Shown here: positions 7,607 through 16,026 of the stretch, piece after piece
Layout of the letters: every line of letters starts with the position of its first letter
How positions within the stretch are numbered: the stretch's first letter is position 1
From: Collinsella aerofaciens
Lineage (GTDB): Bacteria > Actinomycetota > Coriobacteriia > Coriobacteriales > Coriobacteriaceae
Direction: 5' to 3'
NCBI GenBank assembly: GCA_008671135.1
Contig: RQAP01000001.1
Location: 1-27,600 of the forward strand
Length of the DNA: 27,600 nt
The notes under the pieces: generated by a model
What the model was told of the DNA's origin: nothing
Seen by the model: only the letters and a program-made list of their open reading frames with translations
The model's database searches: none
Program-made: the position numbers and the translations under genes

Positions 7607-8383
7607 CTATTCGCTCAAGGGACGCAGCGATGCCTCCTCAAAATGGAAGGATCGCGAGCCGCCTTCCGTTTCGATACATGCGCGACCAAAGGTATCGACG
7701 GTTTTAAAGATGCCGCGTGCCAGCTCGTCTCCGGCAGGGGAACGGGCGATAACGTGCTCTCCGATCCAATTGAGGTGAGTGACGTATTCGCCGTGGACGG
7801 GCGCGAGCGGTCCGGTGTTTTCTTTCATGGCGTCGAGCAGCTCTGCCCACGCGTCCACAGCGTTTACGACGGTGTGATAGACCTCTTTGAGTAACACATC
7901 GACGGCGGGAACGTTCTCGTTGAGATCCGAGAGACCGATTGCCGGCAGGCCGCCATCGGGAACCTCCGAGGGCACATAGTTCACATTGACGCCAATGCCG
8001 CAGACGGCGAAAGGTTTGCCTTCGTTATCGCGTGCGGCCTCGACCAGAATGCCGCCGAGCTTGCGTCCTCGCGCGACGAGGTCGTTGGGCCATTTGAGGC
8101 CAATCTTGTTTGCAAGACCCTGCTTTTCGAGCGCCTCGAGCACCGCTAGGCCGCTGACGGCGGCAAGACCGGAGTACTTGGCTGGATCAACACGTGGACG
8201 TAGGACAATCGAGAGCAACAAGTTACCAGCGGTTGAATCCCACTTATGGCCGCGTCGGCCGCGTCCTGCTGTCTGAGCCCGTGCGGCAAGTCCTGTGCCG
8301 TGCGGCGCTCCCTGTTTTCCTGCCTCGAGCAGGTCATCGTTGGTCGATCCGGTTACGTCGACAATCGTTAATTGGGCATCCAT
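7607..8383 (-). CDS. birA: Biotin--[acetyl-CoA carboxylase] ligase
   Basis: A 258-residue enzyme that activates biotin with ATP and transfers it to the lysine of BCCP. The biotin/AMP loop GRGRRGHKW is at residues 40-48 and KWPNDL at 97-102, followed by the GGILVEA strand; a C-terminal SH3-like domain runs to the end. There is no N-terminal helix-turn-helix, so this is a monofunctional ligase and not a BirA repressor. The start at 8383 is preceded on the minus strand by AAGGAGGT about 10 nt upstream; longer in-frame extension lacks family similarity. It is divergent from fabH and next to the cluster encoding AccB, its expected substrate. Confidence 0.94.
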   Translation of the reverse strand: MDAQLTIVDVTGSTNDDLLEAGKQGAPHGTGLAARAQTAGRGRRGHKWDSTAGNLLLSIVLRPRVDPAKYSGLAAVSGLAVLEALEKQGLANKIGLKWPNDLVARGRKLGGILVEAARDNEGKPFAVCGIGVNVNYVPSEVPDGGLPAIGLSDLNENVPAVDVLLKEVYHTVVNAVDAWAELLDAMKENTGPLAPVHGEYVTHLNWIGEHVIARSPAGDELARGIFKTVDTFGRACIETEGGSRSFHFEEASLRPLSE

Positions 8384-8477
8384 AACGGCTGCTACCTCCT
8401 TAATGAATAAGTGAATAACGCAATGGTGTCGAGAAGTAGACACAATGTGAAGCCTTTGTCGCATTTGGACAATTTAA

Positions 8478-8543
8478 TGTTAACACGTCAACAACGACTG
8501 AAATGCGCTATCCTCTCTTGGTCGATGTAAACACGTCAACAAC
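8478..8543 (+). promoter_or_regulatory. Pair of near-identical 18-bp sites in the birA-fabH spacer
   Basis: TGTTAACACGTCAACAAC (8478-8495) and TGTAAACACGTCAACAAC (8526-8543) match at 17 of 18 positions and start 48 bp apart. Each contains a 14-bp imperfect dyad, GTTxACxxGTxAAC in site 1. A possible -10 hexamer, TATCCT (8509-8514), lies between them, with no convincing -35. The second site ends just before the fabH ribosome binding site (AAGGAGG, 8547-8553). The layout is what one expects of a repressor controlling the fatty acid operon, birA or both; the regulator is unknown. Confidence 0.6.
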
Positions 8544-8559
8544 TCAAAGGAGGTTAGTG

Positions 8560-9519
8560 ATGGGTTTCACGATTCTTGGAACAGGCTCGGCGCTTCCTAA
8601 GCGCAGTGTTTCCAATGACGAGCTGTCCGAGTTCCTGGACACCTCGGATGAGTGGATTTTTACCCGTACGGGGATCAAGAGCCGCCATGTGTGCACCGCC
8701 GAGTCACTCGACGACCTTGCCGTGGCAGCGAGCGAGCAAGCGCTCCAAGCGTCCGGACTCGATGCGAGCCAGCTGGATCTTATCGTCTGCTCGACGACGA
8801 CGGGCGATCATCTCGTTCCTGCCGAAGCGTGCGCCGTTGCTGAGCGCCTGGGTGCCACATGTCCAGCCTTCGACGTTTCGGCGGCTTGTGCCGGCTTCGT
8901 ATTTGCGCTCGATGTCGCCGAGGGCTATATCGCTCGAGGACGAGCCAAGCATGTGCTTGTCGTTGCCTCCGAGCAGATGACGCGCGCCCTTGACTGGTCA
9001 GACCGCGCCACGTGCGTGCTCTTTGGCGACGGCGCGGGCGCTGCAGTGATGGGGGCTGGGGGAGACAACCCCCTTGCCGTTGAGCTTTCGACGGCGCCCG
9101 ACGTCGAGACGTTGCGCGTTCCCGGTCTGGTCGGCACCTCGCCGTTTAAGGACTCCGCAGATAGCGCGAGCGTGCTGTCCATGAATGGTCGCCGCGTGTT
9201 CAAGTTCGGCGTCAACGCCATCTGCGACACGGTCCATAAGCTTGCGAGCGATGCGGGCATTTCGGTCGAAGACATCGATCATTTTGTATTCCATCAGGCT
9301 AACGAACGAATCCTGAGTCAGGCGGTCAAGCGTCTCGACGTGCCAGACGAGCGCGTGGTTCGAACGCTACGCGAGACCGGCAACATTTCGAGCGCCTGCA
9401 TTCCCTTTGCGCTTGACCGGCTGGCACGTAACGACGCACTGAATGAGGACGACACCATCGCCCTCGTTGGATTTGGCGCCGGCCTGGATATAGGTGGCTA
9501 TCTGCTTCGTTGGAAGTAG
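8560..9519 (+). CDS. fabH: Beta-ketoacyl-ACP synthase III
   Basis: A 319-residue enzyme that condenses an acyl-CoA primer with malonyl-ACP and so starts each fatty acid. The catalytic triad is visible: Cys110 (SAACAGF), His245 (FHQANER) and Asn275 (ETGNISSA), with spacing matching E. coli Cys112/His244/Asn274. Length is normal. The ATG at 8560 has AAGGAGG 7 nt upstream and begins MGFTILGTGSALPK, the expected first strand. It is the first gene of the fab/acc operon, downstream of two repeated operator-like sites. Substrate preference (straight or branched primer) cannot be read from the sequence by eye. Confidence 0.96.
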   Translation: MGFTILGTGSALPKRSVSNDELSEFLDTSDEWIFTRTGIKSRHVCTAESLDDLAVAASEQALQASGLDASQLDLIVCSTTTGDHLVPAEACAVAERLGATCPAFDVSAACAGFVFALDVAEGYIARGRAKHVLVVASEQMTRALDWSDRATCVLFGDGAGAAVMGAGGDNPLAVELSTAPDVETLRVPGLVGTSPFKDSADSASVLSMNGRRVFKFGVNAICDTVHKLASDAGISVEDIDHFVFHQANERILSQAVKRLDVPDERVVRTLRETGNISSACIPFALDRLARNDALNEDDTIALVGFGAGLDIGGYLLRWK

Positions 9520-9571
9520 TCGCACATAGGAAATAAAAACGCCCCTAGGGCACAAACAAAGGAGAACTACC

Positions 9572-9808
9572 ATGGCAGATCAGAAGACCTTCGAGCGCGT
9601 TTGCGACGTTATCCGCGAGACCGCTGGCCTTGACGACGTCGAGATGAAGCCCGAGTCCACGCTCGAGGAGATTGGCCTCGACAGTCTGGGCACCGTCGAG
9701 ATCCTCGTCGCCGTCGAGGACGAGTTTGGCATTGAGCTCGATACCGAGGAGAACCCCAAGACGGTCGGCGAGTTCGTCGATACGGTCGAGGCGGCATTGG
9801 AGAAGTAG
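9572..9808 (+). CDS. acpP: Acyl carrier protein
   Basis: A 78-residue acidic carrier that holds growing acyl chains on 4'-phosphopantetheine. The attachment serine is Ser38 in the invariant GLDSLGTVE motif. The four-helix length and composition are typical. AAAGGAG lies 8 nt before the ATG. It sits between fabH and fabK, with the fabK start adjacent to its stop codon, so translation is probably coupled. No phosphopantetheinyl transferase is encoded in this window. Confidence 0.97.
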   Translation: MADQKTFERVCDVIRETAGLDDVEMKPESTLEEIGLDSLGTVEILVAVEDEFGIELDTEENPKTVGEFVDTVEAALEK

Positions 9809-9810
9809 TG

Positions 9811-10755
9811 ATGCTCAAGTCTCCTCTCTGCGATCTGCTCGGCATCGAAAAACCCGTGTTCCAGGGTGGCATGGCCTGGATTGCCGATGCCTCGCTGGCA
9901 TCTGCCGTGTCCGAGGCGGGCGGCTTAGGCATTATCGCGGCCATGAATGCCGACGCAAACTGGCTGCGCGATCAGATTCACGAGCTGCGCGCCAAGACGG
10001 ATAAGCCCTTTGGCGTCAACGTTATGCTCATGAGCCCGTTTGTCGACGAGGTCGCACAAGTGGTGATCGATGAGCGGGTGCCCGTTGTGGTGACCGGCGC
10101 CGGCAATCCCACCAAGTACATGAAGGCCTGGGGCGATGCGGGCATCAAGGTTATTCCCGTCGTGGCTTCGGTGGCGCTGGCGCGTCTCGTGGCGCGTCGC
10201 GGAGCCACTGCCGTGGTTGCCGAGGGTACCGAATCAGGCGGCCATATTGGCGAGACCTCGACGATGGCGCTGGTGCCGCAGGTTGTCGATGCGGTCGATA
10301 TTCCCGTGGTTGCGGCTGGCGGCATCGCCGATGGCCGCGGTGTGGCGGCCGCCTTTATGCTCGGCGCTGCCGGCGTCCAGGTGGGAACACGCTTTCTGGT
10401 CGCAAACGAGTGCACCGTATCCGAACAGTACAAAGAGCTGGTGCTCAAGGCGGGCGACACGTCGACGCGTGCGACCGGTCGCTCGACGGGACATCCGGTT
10501 CGCGCCCTCAAGAGCCCCTTTACCAACGCGTATGCCAAGAACGAGGCGGCGGGCGCAAGCCCCGAGGAGCTCGGGGCCATGGGCACGGGCGCGCTTCGTA
10601 AAGCCGCAAAGGACGGTAATTACGAAGAGGGTTCGTATTTGTGCGGACAGATTGCCGGCATGGTCAACGAACGCCAGAGCGCACGCGAAATCGTCGACGA
10701 TCTGGTCGATGGCGCCGAGCATGTCCTGAAGGGTGCGTCCGCATGGGTAGCGTAG
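9811..10755 (+). CDS. fabK: Enoyl-ACP reductase II, FMN-dependent
   Basis: A 314-residue TIM-barrel flavoenzyme that reduces the enoyl-ACP double bond at the end of each elongation cycle. Family marks include the opening PVFQGGMAWIADASLA, GVNVMLMSPF, the EGTESGGHIGE loop with the conserved His, and the phosphate-binding AAGGIADGRGVAAA segment. FabK enzymes are intrinsically insensitive to triclosan, unlike FabI; no FabI-type gene is seen in this cluster. The ATG at 9811 is preferred to the overlapping GTG at 9808 because GGAG (9799-9802) is 8 nt upstream. The gene overlaps fabD by 13 nt. Confidence 0.95.
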   Translation: MLKSPLCDLLGIEKPVFQGGMAWIADASLASAVSEAGGLGIIAAMNADANWLRDQIHELRAKTDKPFGVNVMLMSPFVDEVAQVVIDERVPVVVTGAGNPTKYMKAWGDAGIKVIPVVASVALARLVARRGATAVVAEGTESGGHIGETSTMALVPQVVDAVDIPVVAAGGIADGRGVAAAFMLGAAGVQVGTRFLVANECTVSEQYKELVLKAGDTSTRATGRSTGHPVRALKSPFTNAYAKNEAAGASPEELGAMGTGALRKAAKDGNYEEGSYLCGQIAGMVNERQSAREIVDDLVDGAEHVLKGASAWVA

Positions 10756-11669
10756 CGTTTCTGTTTGCCGGTCAGGGTGCCCAGCATCCCGCGATGGGCG
10801 TCGACCTCATCGAAGCATCACCGGCGGCTGCCGAGGTGTTTGCGATCGCCGACGAGGTGCGTCCGGGAACCAGTGAGCAGTGCCGGAGCGCCTCCAAGGA
10901 GGAGCTCTCGCAGACCGAGAACACGCAGCCTTGCGTGTTCGTGCACGACTTGGCTGTCGCCGTCGCCCTGCGCGAGCGCGGCGTGGTGCCTGCCGCTTGT
11001 GCGGGATTCTCGCTGGGCGAGGTCGCTGCACTCACCTTTGCGGGGGCGTTCGATACGCGAGCGGGCTTTGAGCTTGTGTGCGAGCGCGCGGCGCTTATGG
11101 CCACGGCGGCTGAGCGCCATCCGGGCGGCATGCGCGCAGTCATCAAGCTCGATGCGGCGCAGGTCGAGGGCTTGGCAAAACAGGCCGGCGAGGACTGCTG
11201 GCCGGTCAACTACAACAGCCCCCAGCAGACGGTTGTGGCCGGAGCGCCCGATGCGTTGCAAACCCTCGACGTCCTGGTAAAAGAGGCTGGTGGCCGGGCC
11301 ATGAAGGTCGCGGTGTCGGGTGCATTCCATAGCCCCTATATGGCCGAGGCGACCTGTGGCCTTGCTGCATATATCGAGGCCGGTCACGCGCCGTTCCCGT
11401 TGCTCATTCCTGTTATGGCAAATATGACGGCGGCGCCTTATCCGGCCGACCCGCAGGCGGCATCGGAGGTGCTGGCCAACCAGGTGAGTCATGCCGTGCG
11501 CTGGGTCGACACGCTGCATGCTCTGCAGGATCAAGGCATCGACACGTTTATTGAGGTCGGCCCCGGCAAAACGCTGTCGGGCCTGGTCAAGCGTACGCTG
11601 AGCGACGTTCGCGTGTATTCGTGCGAAACGGCCGAGCAGGTCGCAGCTATTGCCGACGAACTCGCATAG
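10743..11669 (+). CDS. fabD: Malonyl-CoA:ACP transacylase
   Basis: A 308-residue enzyme that loads malonyl groups from CoA onto ACP. FAFLFAGQGAQ-type N-terminal loop, nucleophile Ser90 in GFSLGE, catalytic His196 in GAFHSPY, and the C-terminal EVGPGKTLSGL are all present. The residue before the nucleophile is Phe89 where the textbook motif has His (GHSLG). That residue is not the catalytic base, so activity is still expected. The ATG at 10743 lies inside the fabK 3' end (13-nt overlap); longer in-frame starts within fabK add sequence with no family similarity. Confidence 0.95.
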   Translation: MGSVAFLFAGQGAQHPAMGVDLIEASPAAAEVFAIADEVRPGTSEQCRSASKEELSQTENTQPCVFVHDLAVAVALRERGVVPAACAGFSLGEVAALTFAGAFDTRAGFELVCERAALMATAAERHPGGMRAVIKLDAAQVEGLAKQAGEDCWPVNYNSPQQTVVAGAPDALQTLDVLVKEAGGRAMKVAVSGAFHSPYMAEATCGLAAYIEAGHAPFPLLIPVMANMTAAPYPADPQAASEVLANQVSHAVRWVDTLHALQDQGIDTFIEVGPGKTLSGLVKRTLSDVRVYSCETAEQVAAIADELA

Positions 11670-11699
11670 TTCACAGGGCTGTAACCCGAAAGGAATGAC

Positions 11700-12473
11700 A
11701 TGGGCAACTTGAACAACGGCGCGCTCGAGCGCAACGACTCACGTCACGTGGCGCTTGTCACGGGCGGCTCGCGCGGCATCGGTCGCGCTTGTGCCGTGGG
11801 CCTGGCGGAGGACGGCTTTGATATCGCCGTCGTCTATGCCGGTAGCGCAGATGCGGCGCGCGAGACGTGCGAAGCCTGTGAGGCGGCTGGCGCCACGGCG
11901 CGCGCATATCAATGTGACGTGGCCGACCCCGCTGCCGTCAACGCGTGCGTGGAAGCGGTCCTCAACGACTTTGGCTTCATTTGGGCGCTCGTCAACAACG
12001 CTGGCATCACCCGCGATGGCCTGCTCATGCGCATGGGCGATGACGCCTTCGATCGCGTGCTCGATGTCAATCTTAAAGGAACGTTTAACACGACGCGCGC
12101 GCTCACCAAGACCTTTATGCGCCAGCGCGGCGGTTGCGTCATCAACATGAGCTCGGTTGTGGGCCTGATGGGCAATGCCGGGCAGGCCAACTACGCCGCC
12201 TCCAAGGCGGGCGTCATCGGTCTGACCAAGGCGGTGGCGCGCGAGCTTGCGCCACGCGGCGTACGAGTGAACGCGGTCGCCCCCGGGTTTGTCGAGACCG
12301 ATATGACGGCAAAGCTATCGGATAAGGTTCGCGCGGCAACCGAGGAGCAGATTCCCCTAAAGCGCATGGCGCACCCCGAGGAAGTGGCCGGCGTGGTGCG
12401 CTTTTTGGCGAGTGATGCGGCTGCCTACATTACGGGCGAGGTCGTGCGCGTCGACGGCGGAATGGCGATGTAG
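11700..12473 (+). CDS. fabG: 3-oxoacyl-ACP reductase
   Basis: A 257-residue NADPH-dependent reductase of the short-chain dehydrogenase family, acting on beta-ketoacyl-ACP. The cofactor loop TGGSRGIG is at residues 21-28, NNAG at 99-102, and the catalytic Ser152, Tyr165 and Lys169 (YAASK) follow. The C-terminal ITGEVVRVDGGMAM is characteristic of FabG. GAAAGGA lies 7 nt before the ATG. About 15 residues precede the first beta strand, slightly more than usual, but no better start has a ribosome binding site. The gene lies between fabD and fabF, which supports a fatty acid role over other reductases of this large family. Confidence 0.96.
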   Translation: MGNLNNGALERNDSRHVALVTGGSRGIGRACAVGLAEDGFDIAVVYAGSADAARETCEACEAAGATARAYQCDVADPAAVNACVEAVLNDFGFIWALVNNAGITRDGLLMRMGDDAFDRVLDVNLKGTFNTTRALTKTFMRQRGGCVINMSSVVGLMGNAGQANYAASKAGVIGLTKAVARELAPRGVRVNAVAPGFVETDMTAKLSDKVRAATEEQIPLKRMAHPEEVAGVVRFLASDAAAYITGEVVRVDGGMAM

Positions 12474-12512
12474 AAACCAGAGCCGAACAACGGCTTGAAT
12501 GAGGAGACCATG

Positions 12513-13760
12513 ATGGAACAGAGAGTTGCAATCACCGGTATCGGTGCCGTATCGCCGCTCGGTAACACGGCGCTTGCTACCTGGGCGGCCATGTGCGCCG
12601 GCACGTGCGGCATCGGCCCGATCACGCACTTCGATACCGATGCGTTTGCCGTTAAGGTGGCGGCCGAGGTCAAGGGTTTTGACGGCAACGAGTACTTTGG
12701 CAAGCGTGACGCCAAGCACCTGGACCCCTGCGTTCAGTTTGCCCTGGCAGCGTCGGACGAGGCCATGCACGATGCGGGCTTTGATGTCGAGGGCGCCATC
12801 GATCGCGAGCGCCTGGGCGTCTACGTGGGTTCGGGCGTGGGCGGCATGCAGACACTCGTCGACAACGTCCACACGATCGCCGATCGGGGACCTCGCCGCG
12901 CATCGCCCTATATGATTGCGATGATGATTCCCAATATGGCGTCGGGCAATATCGCGATCCGCCACAAGGCAAAAGGCCCGACCCTGCCCGTGGTGACTGC
13001 GTGCGCGACTTCGGCCCATGCCGTGGGCGAGGCGTTCCGCGCCATCAAGCACGGCTATGCCGATGCAATCCTGGCTGGCGGCGCCGAGGCCGCAATCATT
13101 CCCGATGCCGTTGCGGGCTTTACGTCCTGCCGTGCACTCACCACTAATCCTGACCCGTCGACGGCATGCCGTCCGTTCGATGCGAATCGCGACGGCTTTG
13201 TGATGGGCGAGGGCGCCTGCGTGCTGGTACTCGAGAGCATGGAACACGCGCTGGCTCGCGGGGCGCACATTTATGCCGAGGTCGTGGGCTACGGCAACAC
13301 CGATGATGCCTATCACATCACGAGCCCCGATCCCGAGGCTGCCGGCATTGCCCGCGCGATATCGCTGGCGGTTGCCGAGGGTGACGTCAAGCCTTCCGAG
13401 GGTCTCTACATCAATGCCCACGGCACCTCGACCAAGCTCAACGATTCGTCCGAGACGGCGGGCATCAAGCGAGCGCTCGGCGAGGACGCGGCACGAGCCG
13501 CGCACGTCTCGTCGACCAAGTCGATGACCGGCCATATGATCGGTGCCACGGGTGCCATCGAGGTCATGGCCTGTGCCATGGCGCTCGAGCAGGGCGTGGT
13601 GCCGCCGACCATTAACTACCACACACCCGATCCCGCCTGCGATCTTGACTACACGCCCAATCGCGCGGTTCGCGCCGACCTTACCTGGGCGCTTTCGACC
13701 AATCTGGGCTTTGGCGGACACAATGCCGCCATCGCGCTGCGTAGATATGCAAGGAGCTAG
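12513..13760 (+). CDS. fabF: Beta-ketoacyl-ACP synthase II
   Basis: A 415-residue thiolase-fold condensing enzyme that elongates acyl-ACP with malonyl-ACP. The Cys-His-His triad is Cys164 (VTACATSAH), His303 (NAHGTST) and His341 (GHMIGATGAIE), matching the numbering of E. coli FabF closely. The ATG at 12513 is chosen because GAGGAG (12501-12506) is 6 nt upstream; an adjacent ATG at 12510 would add one residue. It is followed by accB after 3 nt. It is the only elongating condensing enzyme in the cluster, so it probably handles all chain lengths; that is an inference. Confidence 0.96.
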   Translation: MEQRVAITGIGAVSPLGNTALATWAAMCAGTCGIGPITHFDTDAFAVKVAAEVKGFDGNEYFGKRDAKHLDPCVQFALAASDEAMHDAGFDVEGAIDRERLGVYVGSGVGGMQTLVDNVHTIADRGPRRASPYMIAMMIPNMASGNIAIRHKAKGPTLPVVTACATSAHAVGEAFRAIKHGYADAILAGGAEAAIIPDAVAGFTSCRALTTNPDPSTACRPFDANRDGFVMGEGACVLVLESMEHALARGAHIYAEVVGYGNTDDAYHITSPDPEAAGIARAISLAVAEGDVKPSEGLYINAHGTSTKLNDSSETAGIKRALGEDAARAAHVSSTKSMTGHMIGATGAIEVMACAMALEQGVVPPTINYHTPDPACDLDYTPNRAVRADLTWALSTNLGFGGHNAAIALRRYARS

Positions 13761-13763
13761 AGC

Positions 13764-14240
13764 ATGGATTCCAAAAGACTTGCCGAGATAGCCGATGTTA
13801 TGGAGGACCGCGGCCTCACGCGCGTGCGCGTTGAGGAGCCCGATGGCACCGCGGTCGAGCTCGAGCGCGCGAGCGCCGCACAGCCGGTTGCCGTGCCCAT
13901 GCCTATGCCGGGTGCCGTGACTGCTCCGGCGGTGGCTCCTGTCGCCATGCCTGCTGCCGCACCGGAGCCCGCCGCGCAGGCGCCTGTCGCCGCACCGGAG
14001 CCCAAGGGCACCGAGGTGACCGCTCCCATGGTCGGCGTTTTCTATGCTGCCCCGGCGCCGGGCGACGAGCCGTTTGTGCACGTGGGCTCCAAGGTCAAGG
14101 CCGGTGAGACCCTCTGCATCATCGAGGCCATGAAGGTTCTCAACGAGGTGACGGCCGAGGCAGACGGCGAGGTGCTCGAGATCTGCGTGGCCGACGTCGA
14201 CCTCGTGGAGTTTGGCAGCTGCCTCATGAGGATCGGATAG
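13764..14240 (+). CDS. accB: Biotin carboxyl carrier protein of acetyl-CoA carboxylase
   Basis: A 158-residue protein. An N-terminal segment (1-40) is followed by a flexible Ala/Pro-rich linker (about 45-85) and a C-terminal biotinyl domain with the acceptor Lys124 in EAMKVLNEV. The lysine is biotinylated by BirA, encoded 5 kb upstream on the other strand, and then shuttles carboxyl groups between AccC and the carboxyltransferase. AAGGAG lies 8 nt before the ATG and overlaps the end of fabF. Length and architecture are typical. The whole carboxylase (AccB, AccC, AccDA) is in this operon, with fabZ interposed. Confidence 0.96.
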   Translation: MDSKRLAEIADVMEDRGLTRVRVEEPDGTAVELERASAAQPVAVPMPMPGAVTAPAVAPVAMPAAAPEPAAQAPVAAPEPKGTEVTAPMVGVFYAAPAPGDEPFVHVGSKVKAGETLCIIEAMKVLNEVTAEADGEVLEICVADVDLVEFGSCLMRIG

Positions 14241-14249
14241 GTGATATCC

Positions 14250-14672
14250 ATGAACAAAGAAGAGCTCAAGAAGCTGTTGCCGCATCGTGAGCCGATGCTT
14301 TTGCTCGACGAAGCCGAGCTAGTGGGCGACGAGGCCCACGGCAAGATCACGATTACGGGCGACGAGTACTTTTTGCAGGGGCATTTTCCGGGAAACCCGG
14401 TCGTCCCCGGCGTGATTCAGTGCGAGATGCTCGCCCAGAACTGCTGCGTGCTGCTGATGGGCGATGAGGAGGCGCGCGGCGCGACGCCGTTCTATACGAG
14501 CCTCGATAAGGTGCGCTTTAAGCGTCCGGTGCGCCCGGGCGACACGGTTGATCTGGTGTGCTCCATCACGCGTGCGCGCGGGCCGTTCCGCTTTGCGACG
14601 GGTACTGCGAGCATCAACGGTGAGGTTTGCTGCCGCGCCGATATGTCTTTTGCACTCATGCACGAAAGTTAA
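14250..14672 (+). CDS. fabZ: 3-hydroxyacyl-ACP dehydratase
   Basis: A 140-residue hot-dog-fold enzyme that removes water from 3-hydroxyacyl-ACP. The catalytic His45 (GHFPGNPVVPGV) and Glu59 (QCEMLAQ) are 14 residues apart, as in characterised FabZ. The N-terminal LLPHREPMLLLD is typical. The ATG at 14250 is preferred to a GTG at 14241 because the family starts close to KKLLPHR and an AGGTGA lies 5 nt upstream; this choice is moderately secure. The gene sits between accB and accC with very short spacers, so it is part of the operon. No FabA-type isomerase is seen. Confidence 0.95.
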   Translation: MNKEELKKLLPHREPMLLLDEAELVGDEAHGKITITGDEYFLQGHFPGNPVVPGVIQCEMLAQNCCVLLMGDEEARGATPFYTSLDKVRFKRPVRPGDTVDLVCSITRARGPFRFATGTASINGEVCCRADMSFALMHES

Positions 14673-14682
14673 GGAAGGCTTC

Positions 14683-16026
14683 ATGTTCGACAAAGTGCTC
14701 ATCGCCAACCGCGGCGAAGTCGCGGTCCGTGTTATCCGCGCGTGCCGCGATATGGGCATCAAGACCGTCGCCGTTTATTCCACGGCCGATGCGGACGCGC
14801 TGCACGTGCAGCTTGCCGACGAGGCATATTGCATCGGCGGCCCGCGTCTTTCCGAGAGCTACCTCAACGACGATGCCGTGCTCACCTGTGCCGTGAAGTC
14901 GGGGGCAAAGGCAATTCATCCCGGCTATGGTTTCTTTTCCGAGAAGGCGAGCTTCGTGCGCGACTGCGACAAGTATGGTCTGGCGTTTGTCGGTCCTTCG
15001 GCCGAGGTAATCGACAGCATGGGCGACAAGGACGCCGCACGTCGAACGGCTGCCGCGGCGGGCGTGCCCATCGTTCCGGGCTGCGATTTGCTCAAAAGCC
15101 CCGAGGAGGCAACGGCCGAGGCCGAACGCATTGGCTGCCCCGTGCTTATTAAGGCGCGTGCCGGTGGTGGCGGTCGCGGCATTCGCAAGGTCGAGCGCGT
15201 GGAAGATGCGGCAAAGGCGTTTATCGAGGCGCGCGCCGAGGGCGAGGTCGTTTTTGGCGACGGCGAGTGCTACATGGAGAAGTTTGTCGCGCCGGCGCAC
15301 CACGTTGAGGTGCAGATTATGGCCGATAAGCAGGGCCATGTGTTTTCGCTTGGCGAGCGTGAGTGCTCGGTGCAGCGCCGCAACCAAAAGCTGATCGAGG
15401 AGAGCCCCGCGCCGTGCCTCGACGGACACGACGACATTCGTGCTCGCATGCACAAGGCGGCGCGTGACCTGGCTCGTGCCGTCGGCTACGAAGGAGCCGG
15501 TACCATCGAGTTCCTGTATTCGGACGACGGCAATTTCTACTTTATGGAAATGAACACGCGCTTGCAGGTGGAGCATCCGGTTACGGAGTTTGTGACCGAT
15601 ACCGACTTGGTCAAGTGGCAGCTGCGCGTGGCAGCCGGCCAACCTCTGCCCTTTGAGCAGGAGGACATGCCGGTCCGCAACCACGCCATGGAGTGCCGCA
15701 TCAATGCCGAAACGCCGGACTTTCTGCCGTCATGTGGAACGGTCACCGCGTTGCGTGTGCCGGGTGGTCCGCGCGTGCGCTGGGATTCCGCCATGTTTAC
15801 CGGTGCGACAGTTCCGCCGTACTACGACTCCATGCTCGGCAAGCTCATCGTGTGTGCGCCCACGCGTGACGGCGCCATTCGCAAGATGCGCTCGGCCCTG
15901 GGCGAGCTCGTGATTGAGGGCGTGAGTGAAAACAGCGAGCTTCAGCTCGACGTGCTGGCAAACGACGAGTTCTTGTCGGGCATGTATCACACCGATCTGA
16001 TGGGGCATCTCTATGCTGATGAATAG
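14683..16026 (+). CDS. accC: Biotin carboxylase subunit of acetyl-CoA carboxylase
   Basis: A 447-residue ATP-grasp enzyme that carboxylates biotin on AccB using bicarbonate and ATP. The N-terminal KVLIANRGEVAVRVIRAC, the glycine-rich ATP lid (KARAGGGGRGIRKV) and the active-site signature EMNTRLQVEHPVTE are intact, and the length is normal. AAGGAAGG is 5 nt before the ATG. The 3' end overlaps accDA by 14 nt, so the two are probably translated together in a fixed ratio. Because only the carboxylase domain is present, this is the multi-subunit form and not a pyruvate or propionyl-CoA carboxylase. Confidence 0.96.
   Translation: MFDKVLIANRGEVAVRVIRACRDMGIKTVAVYSTADADALHVQLADEAYCIGGPRLSESYLNDDAVLTCAVKSGAKAIHPGYGFFSEKASFVRDCDKYGLAFVGPSAEVIDSMGDKDAARRTAAAAGVPIVPGCDLLKSPEEATAEAERIGCPVLIKARAGGGGRGIRKVERVEDAAKAFIEARAEGEVVFGDGECYMEKFVAPAHHVEVQIMADKQGHVFSLGERECSVQRRNQKLIEESPAPCLDGHDDIRARMHKAARDLARAVGYEGAGTIEFLYSDDGNFYFMEMNTRLQVEHPVTEFVTDTDLVKWQLRVAAGQPLPFEQEDMPVRNHAMECRINAETPDFLPSCGTVTALRVPGGPRVRWDSAMFTGATVPPYYDSMLGKLIVCAPTRDGAIRKMRSALGELVIEGVSENSELQLDVLANDEFLSGMYHTDLMGHLYADE

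Noticed and set aside
11004..11018. FabD GFSLG (Phe in place of His) as a sign of an inactive enzyme
   Set aside because: The nucleophile Ser90 and base His196 are present; the residue before the serine varies among active transacylases.
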